From the NCBI RefSeq assembly GCF_010672455.1, contig NZ_JAAHGO010000033.1, positions 1-64,000 on the forward strand: a DNA stretch of 64,000 bases, written 5' to 3'. Position numbers and translations under genes: made by a program. Origin of the DNA: Okeania sp. SIO2C9 (GTDB lineage Bacteria > Cyanobacteriota > Cyanobacteriia > Cyanobacteriales > Microcoleaceae). Positions 48,915-59,100 of the stretch are shown in pieces; the first letter of the stretch is position 1; every line of letters begins with the position of its first letter. The notes beneath the pieces were generated by a model. That model ran no database searches. It was not told the origin of the DNA and saw only the letters and a program-made list of their open reading frames with translations.

Positions 48915-49106
48915 TTAATGTGGTCGTTGTAAGAGGCTAATTACACCAGTTGTTATGGATAAGAAAATTAGAAACAAAATCACTCCTCCTGGTAAAAATG
49001 CCAGAAATTTAAAGCCTCTGAGGAGCCATACTAATAGAGTTATAATTGTGAGAATGCCACAAATATAAGAAAATTGAGGAATTGGAAAATTGTAATTTTT
49101 ACTCAT
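48915..49106 (-). CDS. Small two-span membrane protein
   Basis: The product is 63 residues with two hydrophobic spans (about 14-30 and 35-56: GILTIITLLVWLLRG and FLAFLPGGVILFLIF). A short basic turn separates them and the end is polar. It has an ATG start. The compact hydrophobic pattern is typical of conserved small cyanobacterial membrane proteins, though I cannot name it. A cluster of short repeats lies on both sides. Confidence 0.65.
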   Translation of the reverse strand: MSKNYNFPIPQFSYICGILTIITLLVWLLRGFKFLAFLPGGVILFLIFLSITTGVISLLQRPH

Positions 49107-49159
49107 GGAGTTTGGTTCATATCTATATGTATTTAACTATCAAAAATATTGTTACTATT

Positions 49160-49335
49160 TTAGTAAGCATTTCCTCCGGAATGCCAAGCAAACAGCGATT
49201 AGTATTTCCTACGGAATGCTCCGCAAACAGCATTTCCGTTTGTCATGCTACGCAAACAGATGTATGAACGTACAAGACTTACTAAAGTTAGTTTGTTACC
49301 TTTTTCTTTCGGTGCGGAATGCTACGCAAACATAA
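49160..49335. repeat. Cluster of short interspersed GC-rich modules
   Basis: Within 175 bp at least four copies occur of a module with TTTCC(T/G)(A/C)CGGAATGC followed by CCGCAAACA, CGCAAACAG or similar. Examples are 49168-49196, 49206-49230, 49236-49260 and 49313-49331. Reading frames here are repeats only. Confidence 0.75.
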
Positions 49336-49404
49336 TTTTGAATTCTCCTTCTAAGATAATAAGTTAATAGCTGATAGCTGATAGCTGACTGCTTACCTAT
49401 TTTA

Positions 49405-49580
49405 GCTTAAGACCTATATAACGAATGATGATTTTTCCAGGTCTTAATTCTTCAGAAAAATAAAGTCACCAAGCACCAGGAGTCATGGGTAGATGACAAT
49501 TAAAAAGAAGTTTTTTACCATCAGGACATTTAATAGTTAGTTGTTGTCTAAACTGTTGAATTATTGAGTCACTTTATGGA
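49405..49580 (-). pseudogene. Relic of an unidentified gene 3' end
   Basis: Minus-strand reading after the ATPase stop, in a shifted frame, gives IIQQFRQQLTIKCPDGKK, HLPMTPGAW, a TGA, then LYFSEELRPGKIIIRYIG. The run is too protein-like for chance and is broken only by that stop. I do not recognise the family. It overlaps the last codons of the truncated ATPase, so it is probably a fused remnant of another gene. Confidence 0.45.
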
Positions 49581-50048
49581 GTTATTTTGCTGTTGTTGTA
49601 GTTGAAAATCTGACATTTGAGAAAATAAACGTGGATCTAAATGTTCAGCTTGAAGATAATGGAATTTTTGATTAAAAAGACTAAGTTTATAAGTATCAGA
49701 AGTAACAGGTTGTGAGGCAAGATTTAGAACATCCTTTTCTCGGTCGTAGGAGAAATTCCAGATTCCTTGCTTGTCATTTTGCCAAACAATTTCAAAACTA
49801 ATAAAATCATCTTTTGCTCCTTCAAATAGTGCATCTTGAGTAGTACCTATAGAAACTAATTCACCATTCAGTGCTAAACCTTGATTTTCTAAAAGTCCTT
49901 GTTGATAAGATTGACGCATTAAAAGTAGTGCTTGTAAGACAGAATATTTGTCCGTGCTATTTAGACCAGAAAGTAAAGTTAATGGTTTAAAATATAGAAA
50001 TTGATTGGCAAAAGGTTTAAAGTTTGTCAAATGTACTGAACTAATCAT
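49569..50048 (-). pseudogene. Truncated AAA/SMC-like ATPase (OLD-type N-terminal piece)
   Basis: The 159 residues match only the start of a longer ATPase family (DUF3696-type, normally 350 residues or more): ISSVHLTNFKPFANQ, then a degraded Walker A, GLNSTDKYSVLQAL, with Asp where Gly of GKS is expected. The Walker B half is absent. Its ATG overlaps the stop of the broken gene at 50041-50493 by 8 bp, so the two were once a coupled pair. It is most likely nonfunctional. Confidence 0.7.
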
Positions 50049-50493
50049 TTATAACTGCTCTGATAATTTTTTCAATAGTTTCAAAACGATCTTCTATCTT
50101 ATCTTGAGCTTGAGATATAGACTAGACAAATTCTTTGCCTTTATCTACATATTCGGTAAATTTATCTATTAAGTCTTGCTTCCTCATTTTAAGTTTTTGA
50201 AATTCTTGACTGTTAAGCTGACTAATATGAAATGACCAGGTTTAAAATAACGCTTTATTAGAAAGTAACAAGGTTTCAGATAATGTTTTATCAAGTGAAT
50301 ATCTTCTTGATTTATGAGATTGACGAATAGGTTGATTGCCAAATATTTTTTGATAGGTAATCATAGTATTTTTGAATTTATTAGCAAGTTGTTTGATTTC
50401 ATAGTCAGATAAACTATTAATTTTTTTCATGGCATTATCTAAAAATGCTTCTCTTTTATATATTGCATAATCTTTATAATTTGAAATTGACAA
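50041..50493 (-). pseudogene. Unidentified helical partner gene, cut by two in-frame stops
   Basis: One 151-codon frame runs from ATG 50493 to TAG 50041. TAA at 50242-50244 and TAG at 50122-50124 cut it, with no frameshift. Read through, it gives YEIKQLANKFKNTMI, SQEFQKLKMRKQDLIDKF and SQAQDKIEDRFETIEKII, a mostly helical protein. Its end overlaps the ATPase start, as in a two-gene system. Family unknown. Together with the truncated ATPase it looks like a decayed two-component system. Confidence 0.6.
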
Positions 50494-51002
50494 CTGTGAA
50501 AAAGAATTATAGTATCAAGTACTAATCCTTAATCTTAGCTATTTATATTTAGCTCAATTATCAACCTATAGATATTGGCGAGATATTGGCGATCGCTTCA
50601 CTAATCAATCAATTGAACCTCTCTGAAAAATTCATGTGTAAATCTCAATCAATTTCCCGAATTATTCCCCTAATCCTAATTTCAATTCTCACCAAAAATT
50701 TAGATAATTGAATCTGAAGTTTTTCAGCAAAACGCTATTTATATTTAGCTCAATTATCAATTTATAGCTGTGAGCGATCGCTTCACTAATCAACAAATGT
50801 AATATCTCTCAAAATATCATGGTTAAATCAAAATCAATTTCCCGAATTATCGCCCTAATCCTAATTTCAATTCTCACCAAAAATTTAGATAATTGAATCT
50901 GAAGTTTTTCAGCAAAACGCTATTTATATTTAGCTCAATTATCAATTTATAGCTGTGAGCGATCGCTCCATACTCAACAAATTTAATCTCTCTCAAAATA
51001 TC
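50494..51002 (+). repeat. Three tandem copies (184-185 bp) of the next gene's 5' region
   Basis: AATTTCCCGAATTAT occurs at 50651, 50836 and 51020. Each unit includes TATTTAGCTCAATTATCAA, GAGCGATCGCT, an ATG/GTG region and the first codons of the signal peptide (KSISRIIALILIS). In the first two units the leader frame ends after about 25 codons at a TGA in GATAATTGAATC. Only the third unit leads into the full gene. Confidence 0.88.
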
Positions 51003-52274
51003 ATGATTAAATCAAAATCAATTTCCCGAATTATCGCCCTAATACTAATTTCCATTTTCACAACAATTACATTAGTATTAGCCTCCAATCAAATTAGTAT
51101 AACTGCACAAAAATCAGAAATTCGTGGCGTTTGGATAACTAATATTGATAGTGATGTTTTATTTTCTAACTCAGCCACAACAGTAGCAATAAATCGTTTA
51201 GCAAAACTAAACTTCAACACACTATATCCCACGGTTTGGCAAGGCGGTTATACTCTTTATCCTAGCCAAGTAGCACAACAAATATTTGGTAAATCATTAG
51301 ACCCGACTCCTAGTTTACAAGGACGAGACATTTTACGAGAAATTATTACCGAAGGGCATGAAAAAGGCTTAACAATTATTCCTTGGTTTGAATTTGGTTT
51401 TATGGCACCAGCAGATTCAGAATTAGCAAAATTACATCCTAATTGGTTAACTAAACGTCGCGATGGAACTACTATTAAAATGGAAGGAGAAGATGCACGA
51501 GTTTGGCTGAATCCTTTTCATCCAGAAGTACAACAATTTATCTTAGATTTAATCCTTGAAATTGTTACTAAATACGATATAGATGGCATTCAATTTGATG
51601 ACCATTTTGCCTTACCTGCGGAATTTGGTTATGACGATTTTACAGTTAAATTATATGAAAAAGAACTTCCTGGATTATCACCTTCTGATGATTATCAAGA
51701 AACTTTTTGGGTCCGTTGGCGAGCGGATAAAATTAATAATTTTATGGAGCGAGTTTCTGAAGAAATAAAATCGATAAAACCAAACTGTATTATTTCTGTA
51801 TCTCCAAATCCTTTCCATTTTGCTTTACCTGCTTATTTGCAAGACTGGTTTACTTGGGAAAGAGAAAAATGGATTGATGAAATTGTTTTACAAGTTTATC
51901 GTTCAGACATTAAACGTTTTACTAAAGAATTAGAACGAACAGAAGTCGAATTAGCTAAAAATCATATTCCTTTTGCTATTGGAATTTTGACTGGTTTGAA
52001 AAATAATTCTACTCCTATAAGGACAATTGAAGAACAAGTAGAAGTAGTGCGGAAGAGAAATTTTGCGGGAGTATCGTTCTTTTTCTATGAAAGTTTATGG
52101 AAGTGGGGAAAAGAGTCAGAAAATCTCCGCAGTCAAACTTTGGATAAAATTTTTGATCGACCTATTTCAAGGCCGAAAAATTCTAGTTATAGTAGTACAT
52201 TTTTGCTGAGTAGAATAAGTTTTAGTTGTTTGCGCAGCATTCCGGTAGGAAAAGGGAATAGAGGTATTTTCTAA
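51003..52274 (+). CDS. Secreted glycoside-hydrolase-like (GHL10/DUF187) protein
   Basis: Start chosen at ATG 51003 because a signal peptide begins there (MIKSKSISRIIALILIS); a GTG at 50955 would place 16 polar residues before it. The product is 423 residues, exported. The family's TIM barrel starts at EIRGVWITNIDSDVLF. Further landmarks are LTIIPWFEFGFM, DARVWLNPFHPEVQQF, DGIQFDDHFALP (candidate catalytic Asp pair), ISVSPNPFHF and AGVSFFFYESLW. Substrate unknown, perhaps cell wall or sheath polymer. The last 15 codons (SCLRSIPVGKG) are a short interspersed module read as protein, so the natural C-terminus was replaced or extended. Confidence 0.88.
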   Translation: MIKSKSISRIIALILISIFTTITLVLASNQISITAQKSEIRGVWITNIDSDVLFSNSATTVAINRLAKLNFNTLYPTVWQGGYTLYPSQVAQQIFGKSLDPTPSLQGRDILREIITEGHEKGLTIIPWFEFGFMAPADSELAKLHPNWLTKRRDGTTIKMEGEDARVWLNPFHPEVQQFILDLILEIVTKYDIDGIQFDDHFALPAEFGYDDFTVKLYEKELPGLSPSDDYQETFWVRWRADKINNFMERVSEEIKSIKPNCIISVSPNPFHFALPAYLQDWFTWEREKWIDEIVLQVYRSDIKRFTKELERTEVELAKNHIPFAIGILTGLKNNSTPIRTIEEQVEVVRKRNFAGVSFFFYESLWKWGKESENLRSQTLDKIFDRPISRPKNSSYSSTFLLSRISFSCLRSIPVGKGNRGIF

Positions 52275-52504
52275 CCTTAATTGCTCGTGCTATAAAAGAA
52301 GGTAGGTTCAACAATTAATAATTAATAATTAATAATTAACAATTACCTATCCTTGAAAAGAAGAGGATTGACTCAAAGGATTTTTTTTTGTTTCTCCTTT
52401 AAAGGAGAGGCTTTAAACCTTAATTATTTGGTCAAAAAACCATCAGGTGAATTTTCAATCTTTACTAAAAAACAGTTAAAGAAGTTAAGAATTTTCGGGT
52501 CTGT
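52275..52504. repeat. Spacer with AATTAAT heptamer tract and partial family A repeat
   Basis: A 7-bp-period AATTAAT tract at 52309-52345 is followed by CCTTGAAAAGAAGAGGATTGAC and CTCCTTTAAAGGAGAGGC, the family A hairpins. No gene. Confidence 0.7.
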
Positions 52505-55325
52505 TTCCTGGAGCAAGAAGTCAAACAGGCAATTTTTTTCCTCTTAAGGAAATAGTAGAAGGGAAAAGCTAGAAATTTTTCCGATTTTGGTAAGGGGAAA
52601 GACTAGAAGTGGCAAATTTTTTCCTCTCTAGGAAATAGTAGAAGGGAAAAGCTAGAAAATTTTCCCTCTCAAGAAAATAGTAGAAGGGAAAAGCTAGAAA
52701 TTTTTCCGACTTTGGCAAGGGGAAAAACTATAGGTAGTATATTTTTTCCTCTCAGGTAAACGCTAGAGTCAAAAAGGTCGAAATTTTCTCTAATACCATT
52801 TCTCTGTAACAATGCGCTTAATAATTCTTACCAAAACCTGAATTTTACTAATAGCTTTTATCTTTTATTAAGCGCAACTTCATGGAGAAATGGTATAACT
52901 TTTTCCTGGAGAAAGAAGTCAAACAGGCAAACTTTTTTCTCTCAGGTAAATAGTAGAAGAGAAAAACTAGAAAATTTTCCGACTTTGGCGAGGGAAAAGA
53001 ACTAGAAGTGCTAAATTTTTCCTGATCAGATAAATAGTAGAAGGGAAAAGCTAGAAAATTTTCCGACTTTGACAAGGAGAAGAAACTAGAAGTGCTAAAT
53101 TTTTCCTGATCAGATAAATAGTAGAAGGGAAAAGCTAGAAAATTTTCCGACTTTGGCGAGGGAAAAGAACTAGAAGTGCTAAATTTTTCCTGATCAGATA
53201 AATAGTAGAAGGGAAAAGCTAGAAAATTTTCCGACTTTGGCGAGGGAAAAGAACTAGAAGTGCTAAATTTTTCCTGATCAGATAAATAGTAGAAGGGAAA
53301 AGCTAGAAAATTTTCCGACTTTGGCGAGGGAAAAGAACTAGAAGTGCTAAATTTTTCCTGATCAGATAAATAGTAGAAGGGAAAAGCTAGAAATTTTTCC
53401 GACTTTGGCGAAGAGAGAGACTAGAAGTAGTAAATTTTTCCCTCTTCAGTAAATACTAGAGGGGAAAAGATAGAAATTTTTCCCTCTCAGATAAACACTA
53501 GAGTCGAAAAAGCCTAAATTTTCTCTAAATTTTTCCTGGAGAAAGAAGTCAAACAGGCAATTTTTTTTCTCTTAAGTAAATAGTAGAGGGGAAAAGCTAG
53601 AAAATTTTCCGACTTTGGCGAGGGAAAAGAACTAGAAGTGCTAAATTTTTCCTGATCAGATAAATAGTAGAAGGGAAAAGCTAGAAATTTTTCCGACTTT
53701 GACAAGGAGAAGAAACTAGAAGTGCTAAATTTTTCCTGATCAGATAAATAGTAGAAGGGAAAAGCTAGAAATTTTTCCGACTTTGGCGAGGGAAAAGAAC
53801 TAGAAGTGCTAAATTTTTCCTGATCAGATAAATAGTAGAACAGAAAAACTAGAAAATTTTCCGACTTTGGCGAGGGAAAAGAACTAGAAGTGCTAAATTT
53901 TTCCTGATCAGATAAATAGTAGAACAGAAAAACTAGAAATTTTTCCGACTTTGGCGAGGGAAAAGAACTAGAAGTGCTAAATTTTTCCTGATCAGATAAA
54001 TAGTAGAACAGAAAAACTAGAAAATTTTCCGACTTTGGCAAGGAGAAGAAACTAGAAGTAGTAAATTTTTCCCTCTTCAGTAAATACTAGAGGGGAAAAG
54101 ATAGAAATTTTTCCCTCTCAGATAAACACTAGAGTCGAAAAAGCCTAAATTTTCTCTAAATTTTTCCTGGAGAAAGAAGTCAAACAGGCAATTTTTTTTC
54201 TCTTAAGTAAATAGTAGAGGGGAAAAACTAGAAATTTTTCCGACTTTGGCGAGGGAAAAGAACTAGAAGTGCTAAATTTTTCCTGATCAGATAAATAGTA
54301 GAAGGGAAAAGATAGAAATTTTTCCGACTTTGACAAGGAGAAGAAACTAGAAGTGCTAAATTTTTCCTGATCAGATAAATAGTAGAAGGGAAAAGCTAGA
54401 AATTTTTCCGACTTTGGCGAAGAGAAAGACTAGAAGTAGTAAATTTTTCCCTCTTCAGTAAATACTAGAGGGGAAAAGATAGAAATTTTTCCCTCTCAGA
54501 TAAACACTAGAGTCGAAAAAGCCTAAATTTTCTCTAAATTTTTCCTGGAGAAAGAAGTCAAACAGGCAATTTTTTTTCTCTTAAGTAAATAGTAGAGGGG
54601 AAAAACTAGAAAATTTTCCGACTTTGGTAAAGGGAAAAACTAGAAGTGCTAAATTTTTTCCTCTTCAGTAAATACTAGAGGGGAAAAGCTAGAAAATTTT
54701 CCGACTTTGGCAAGGAGAAGAAACTAGAAGTGCTAAATTTTTCCTGATCAGATAAATAGTAGAAGGGAAAAGATAGAAAATTTTCCGACTTTGGCAAGGA
54801 GAAGAAACTAGAAGTGGTAAATTTTTCCTGATCAGATAAATAGTAGAAGGGAAAAGATAGAAAATTTTCTGACTTTTCCTAGAAAAGGAAGTCAAACAGG
54901 CAATTTTTTCCCTCTCCAGGAAATAGTAGAAGGGAAAAGCTAGAAATTTTTCCGACTTTGGCAAGGAGAAGAAACTAGAAGTGGTAAATTTTTCCTGATC
55001 AGATAAATAGTAGAAGGGAAAAGATAGAAAATTTTCTGACTTTTCCTAGAAAAGGAAGTCAAACAGGCAATTTTTTCCCTCTCCAGGAAATAGTAGAAGG
55101 GAAAAGCTAGAAAATCTTCCGACTTTGGTAAGGGGAAAAACTAGAAGTGGTAAATTTTTTCCTCTCCAGGAAATAGTAGAAGAGAAAAACTAGAAATTTT
55201 TCTGACTTTGGTAAGGGGAAAGAGTAGAAGTGGCAAATTTTTTCCTCTCCAGGAAATAGTAGAAGAGAAAAACTAGAAATTTTTCCAACTTTGGTAAGGG
55301 GAAAGAGTAGAAGTGGCAAATTTTT
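52505..55325. repeat. 2.8 kb satellite array with 84-bp period and higher-order structure
   Basis: Landmark ACTAGAAGTG recurs at 53001, 53085, 53169, 53253 and 53337, exactly 84 bp apart. The unit is built of GGGAAAAGCTAGAAAATTTT, CCGACTTTGGCGAGGG and TTTTTCCTGATCAGATAAA. A longer variant block containing GAGTCGAAAAAGCCTAAA occurs at about 53500, 54130 and 54508, spaced 631 and 378 bp, so blocks of several units were copied together. Because 84 is a multiple of 3, the minus strand has stretches open for up to 175 codons (KSENFLVFLFYYLSDQEKF). They break repeatedly and have no start signals, so I treat it as noncoding. Confidence 0.92.
52794..52895. mobile_element. 102-bp MITE inserted in the satellite
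   Basis: The ends TACCATTTCTC and GAGAAATGGTA are inverted repeats. Neighbouring array copies read CTCTAAATTTTTCC where this one reads CTCTAA-[element]-TAACTTTTTCC, so the insertion duplicated TAA. Interior GCGCTTAATAA/TTATTAAGCGC forms a second inverted pair. Confidence 0.82.
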
Positions 55326-55348
55326 CATTGTGACAAAATAACTAATAC

Positions 55349-55855
55349 CTATTCATTTAACTCCTTAATTTCATAAACTTGAAAACCTGCTCCTCTAGGT
55401 AAAGGTCTACCATCCATACCCATTGGATAAGACTCATAAACACTCTTCGGTTGATATGGTTTACTCTCAACATATTCTCCCTTTATTTCTACTTTTTTCC
55501 CCGCATATTCGGCAAAAATTTCAAAGGTGATCGCCTCTGAAGCACGCAGAATTACACCTTCTTGATCAGAGGGTTTTTCTACCTCTAATTCCCCCATATC
55601 TAAGACATAATAATTACCACTACCTGCTATCCAAGACTCAGAAGTTTTACTCCAAGGTTTTTCTATAACTGTACCTGTTAAAGAAATCGAAGAACGATGT
55701 ACTGAAATTTGTGTTTGTGTTTGTATTTGTGGTTTTTGAGATAGTTTTAATTTTGCAAATAGATAACCACTCGTACCACTAATAATTGCTACAAACAATG
55801 ATAATACTATCGATAAAATTCTCCAAGTAGTCAATTGTACTTGTATCATTTCCAC
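55349..55855 (-). CDS. Membrane-anchored protein of unknown function
   Basis: The product is 168 residues. One N-terminal membrane span (about 11-34, ILSIVLSLFVAIISGTSGYLF) would anchor a globular domain of about 120 residues outside the cytoplasm. That domain is beta-rich and may be an OB-like barrel (SISLTGTVIEKPW, AGKKVEIKGEYVESKPY). No catalytic motif was seen. The stop lies 24 bp from the start of the satellite array, which begins right behind the gene. Family not recognised. Confidence 0.75.
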   Translation of the reverse strand: MEMIQVQLTTWRILSIVLSLFVAIISGTSGYLFAKLKLSQKPQIQTQTQISVHRSSISLTGTVIEKPWSKTSESWIAGSGNYYVLDMGELEVEKPSDQEGVILRASEAITFEIFAEYAGKKVEIKGEYVESKPYQPKSVYESYPMGMDGRPLPRGAGFQVYEIKELNE

Positions 55856-55974
55856 CTCTAAATCGAAATTTAATTTAATTGCTATTATTTTCCATCTACA
55901 TCACCCAAAACCAAAAATCCGGGAGTGAAAGCACTTATTGAAGACTCTAGATATTCATTGATGAAAAAATAAGT

Positions 55975-56117
55975 GGCGTTGCACAGTGATAAATGATTTT
56001 ATATTTTTGATTGAATAGGATTTTGGATTAATTATTCTAGCAATTGATTAATTAATAGTTTTTTTAGTCAAAGTCTAAACTAATTTTTGGCAATATCATT
56101 CCATAATGTGCAACCCC
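55975..56117. mobile_element. 143-bp IS1-type MITE with 11-bp target duplication
   Basis: The ends GGCGTTGCACA and TGTGCAACCCC match the IS1-family element at 25009-25781. The direct repeat AAAAAATAAGT (55964-55974 and 56118-56128) flanks it. No coding capacity. It lies 41 bp upstream of cobN, so it may have changed that gene's promoter. Confidence 0.88.
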
Positions 56118-56168
56118 AAAAAATAAGTTTATGGTAAAATTATGAGGATTTTTCAACAATAAAATTAT

Positions 56169-59100
56169 ATGCACCGAATAGCAGCTACTCCTGGTGGTTG
56201 GAACCCTCAAGCAGAAGGGGTAATTTTTATCGAACAAACTCCCGCACCAATAATATTTTTAACAGCAGCAGATACGGATATTCAAACATTAGCAGCAGCA
56301 GTTAATAAATTACCTTCAGATTTTCCACCAGTGAGAGTTGCTAATTTACTTCACCTGCAACAACAATTAACTATTGATACTTATGCTGATGATATTTTAT
56401 CCAAAGCTGAAGTAATTATTCTCCGACTTTTGGGTGGGCGTTCCTATTGGTCTTATGGATTAGAAGTTTTGCAAGAAGCGCTCGAAAAAAATGATGCAAA
56501 ACTAATAGTAATTCCTGGAGATGACCGCCCAGATCCAGATTTAATGAATCATTCTAATATTTCAATTTCAGCAGTTAATCAACTGTGGCGATATTTGACT
56601 GAAGCGGGAGTAGATAATTTTGTGAATGGTCTACAGTTTGTGGCTAATATTTGTCTGGATAAAAATTACCATCTTCCTCCACCTATTTCAGTGCCACGAG
56701 TAGGAATTTATCCTTGGCAAAAACAACAACAAAATACAAAGGCAAAAATCGGAATATTATTCTATCGCGCTCATTATCTCTCTGGAAATGTTGCTCCAAT
56801 AGATGCTCTTTGCCAAGCTTTAACAACAAGAAATTTAGAACCTGTTCCAGTATTTGTTTCTTCTCCTAGAGATTTAGAAATACAAGAGGAAATATTGCAG
56901 TATTTTCAACCTGAAGATTCTCAGGCAATTCAATTATTGTTAAATACAACAAGTTTTGCTGTCTCTGTTGTGAATAATCAAGATTCAGAATTAGAAAATT
57001 TGTCTTTTCCTCCCTTGTTAAGAAATGGGAAAAAATTAGATATCCCAGTTTTACAAGTAATTTTTAGTGGTGGGAATTTTGAGCAGTGGGAAAGTCAATT
57101 TCAAGGTCTTTCACCACGGGATGTGGCGATGAATGTGGCATTGCCAGAAGTAGATGGAAATATTATTAGTCGGGCGGTTTCTTTTAAGGCAGTTCAAACT
57201 TGGAATTCAGATTTAGAAACAGATGTTGTGAGTTATCTTCCTGTTGAAAATAGAATTGCATTTGTGACAGAATTAGCTGCTAATTTTATTAAGTTGCGAC
57301 AAACTCCAGTATCTCAACGTCGCATCGCATTAATATTAGCAAATTATCCTAACCGTGATGGTCGTCTTGCAAATGGAGTGGGATTAGATACTCCTGCTAG
57401 TTGTGTAGAAATTCTCCAAGCTTTACAACAAGCTGGTTATAATTTGGAAAATATTCCTGAAACAGGCGATGAGTTAATTAAATGTCTGACTTCTGGGGTA
57501 ACAAATGATTTAGAAAGTCGCGAATTACGTTCTGTTTTACAGTCTCTATCTTTGGCAGAATTTGAAACATATTTTACTAGTTTGCCAGAAGTTGTACGAG
57601 AAAAAATTATTCAGAGATGGGGAAAGAGGAATGACATAGATTTTGGTATGGCACACACGGATTTTGCCACGGATGTACGGATTAATTCCACTATAATTCC
57701 GCCATCTTTTTCCCAAGATATTTCTAGTAATTTTTCAGAATTTAAGAAAGATAATTACACAGATTTTGCCACGGATGTACGGATTAATTCCACTATAATT
57801 CCGCCATCTTTTTCCCAAGATGTTTCTAGTAATTTTTCAGAATTTAAGAAAGATAGTGAGGTAAAAGAAATTGATAATTTTCCAATTCCGGGGATTAAGT
57901 TAGGGAATATTTTTGTAGGTATTCAACCTTCGCGGGGTTACGATATTGACCCTAGTTTAAATTATCATGCTCCAGATTTAGAACCGACTCCTAATTATTT
58001 AGCTTTCTATTATTGGTTGAGAGAAAAATTTAAAATAGATGCAATTATTCATGTGGGAAAACATGGAAACTTAGAATGGTTGCCAGGCAAAAGTGTCGGT
58101 TTATCTCAAGAATGTTTTCCAGAAATAACTCTCGGTGCTTTGCCACATTTTTATCCATTTATTGTTAACGACCCAGGAGAAGGCTCCCAAGCTAAACGGA
58201 GGTCTCAAGCTGTAATTATTGACCATTTAACACCACCTATGACTCGTGCTGAAATTTATGGAGCTTTACAACAGTTAGAAACTTTAATTGATGAATATTA
58301 TGAGGCACAAAATTTAGACCCATCTCGGTTATCCGTGATTCGAGAGCGGATAATTAATCTCATAGAAAAAGAAGGTTTAGATAAAGATTTATCATTTTTA
58401 GGAAAAGACTCAGAAAACACAAATTTTGCCACGGATGTACGGATTAATTCTACTAATTTTTCAGAATTTAAAGGTGTAACTTCCGACTCCTTCGGTGCAG
58501 AAAAAGACTCAGACTTCCTCTGGTCTTCTGAGCAAAATCAGGATAAATTTGTCACAGAAATAGAAAGTTTGTCTCCCGACTCCTTCGGTGCAAAAAAAGA
58601 CTCAGACTTCCTCTCGCTCCCGGAGCAAAATCAGGATAAATTTGTCATAGAAATAGAAGGTGTAACTTCCGACTCCTTCGGTGCAGAAAAAGACTCAGAC
58701 TTCCTCTGGTCTTCTGAGCAAAATCAGGATAAATTTGTCATAGAAATAGAAGGTGTAACTTTCGAGTTCTCTGATTCCGAAAAAGACTCAGACTTCCTCT
58801 GGTCTTCTGAGCAAAATCAGGATAAATTTGCCACAGAAATAGAAAGTTTGTCTCCCGACTCCTTCGGTGCAAAAAAAGACTCAGACTTCCTCTCGCTCCC
58901 GGAGCAAAATCAGGATAAATTTGTCACAGAAATAGAAAGTTTGTCTCCCGACTCCTTCGGTGCAAAAAAAGACTCAGACTTCCTCTCGCCTTCTGAGCAA
59001 AATCAGGATAAATTTGTCATAGAAATAGAAAGTTTGTCTCCCGACTCCTTCGGTGCAAAAAAAGACTCAGACTTCCTCTCGCCTTCTGAGCAAAATCAGG

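Noticed and set aside
49082-49335. Two overlapping plus-strand frames
   Set aside because: Made almost wholly of the short interspersed modules, opposite a small membrane-protein gene.
52505-55325. CRISPR-like regular spacing
   Set aside because: The 84-bp units repeat along their full length with no unique spacers, and no cas genes are adjacent.
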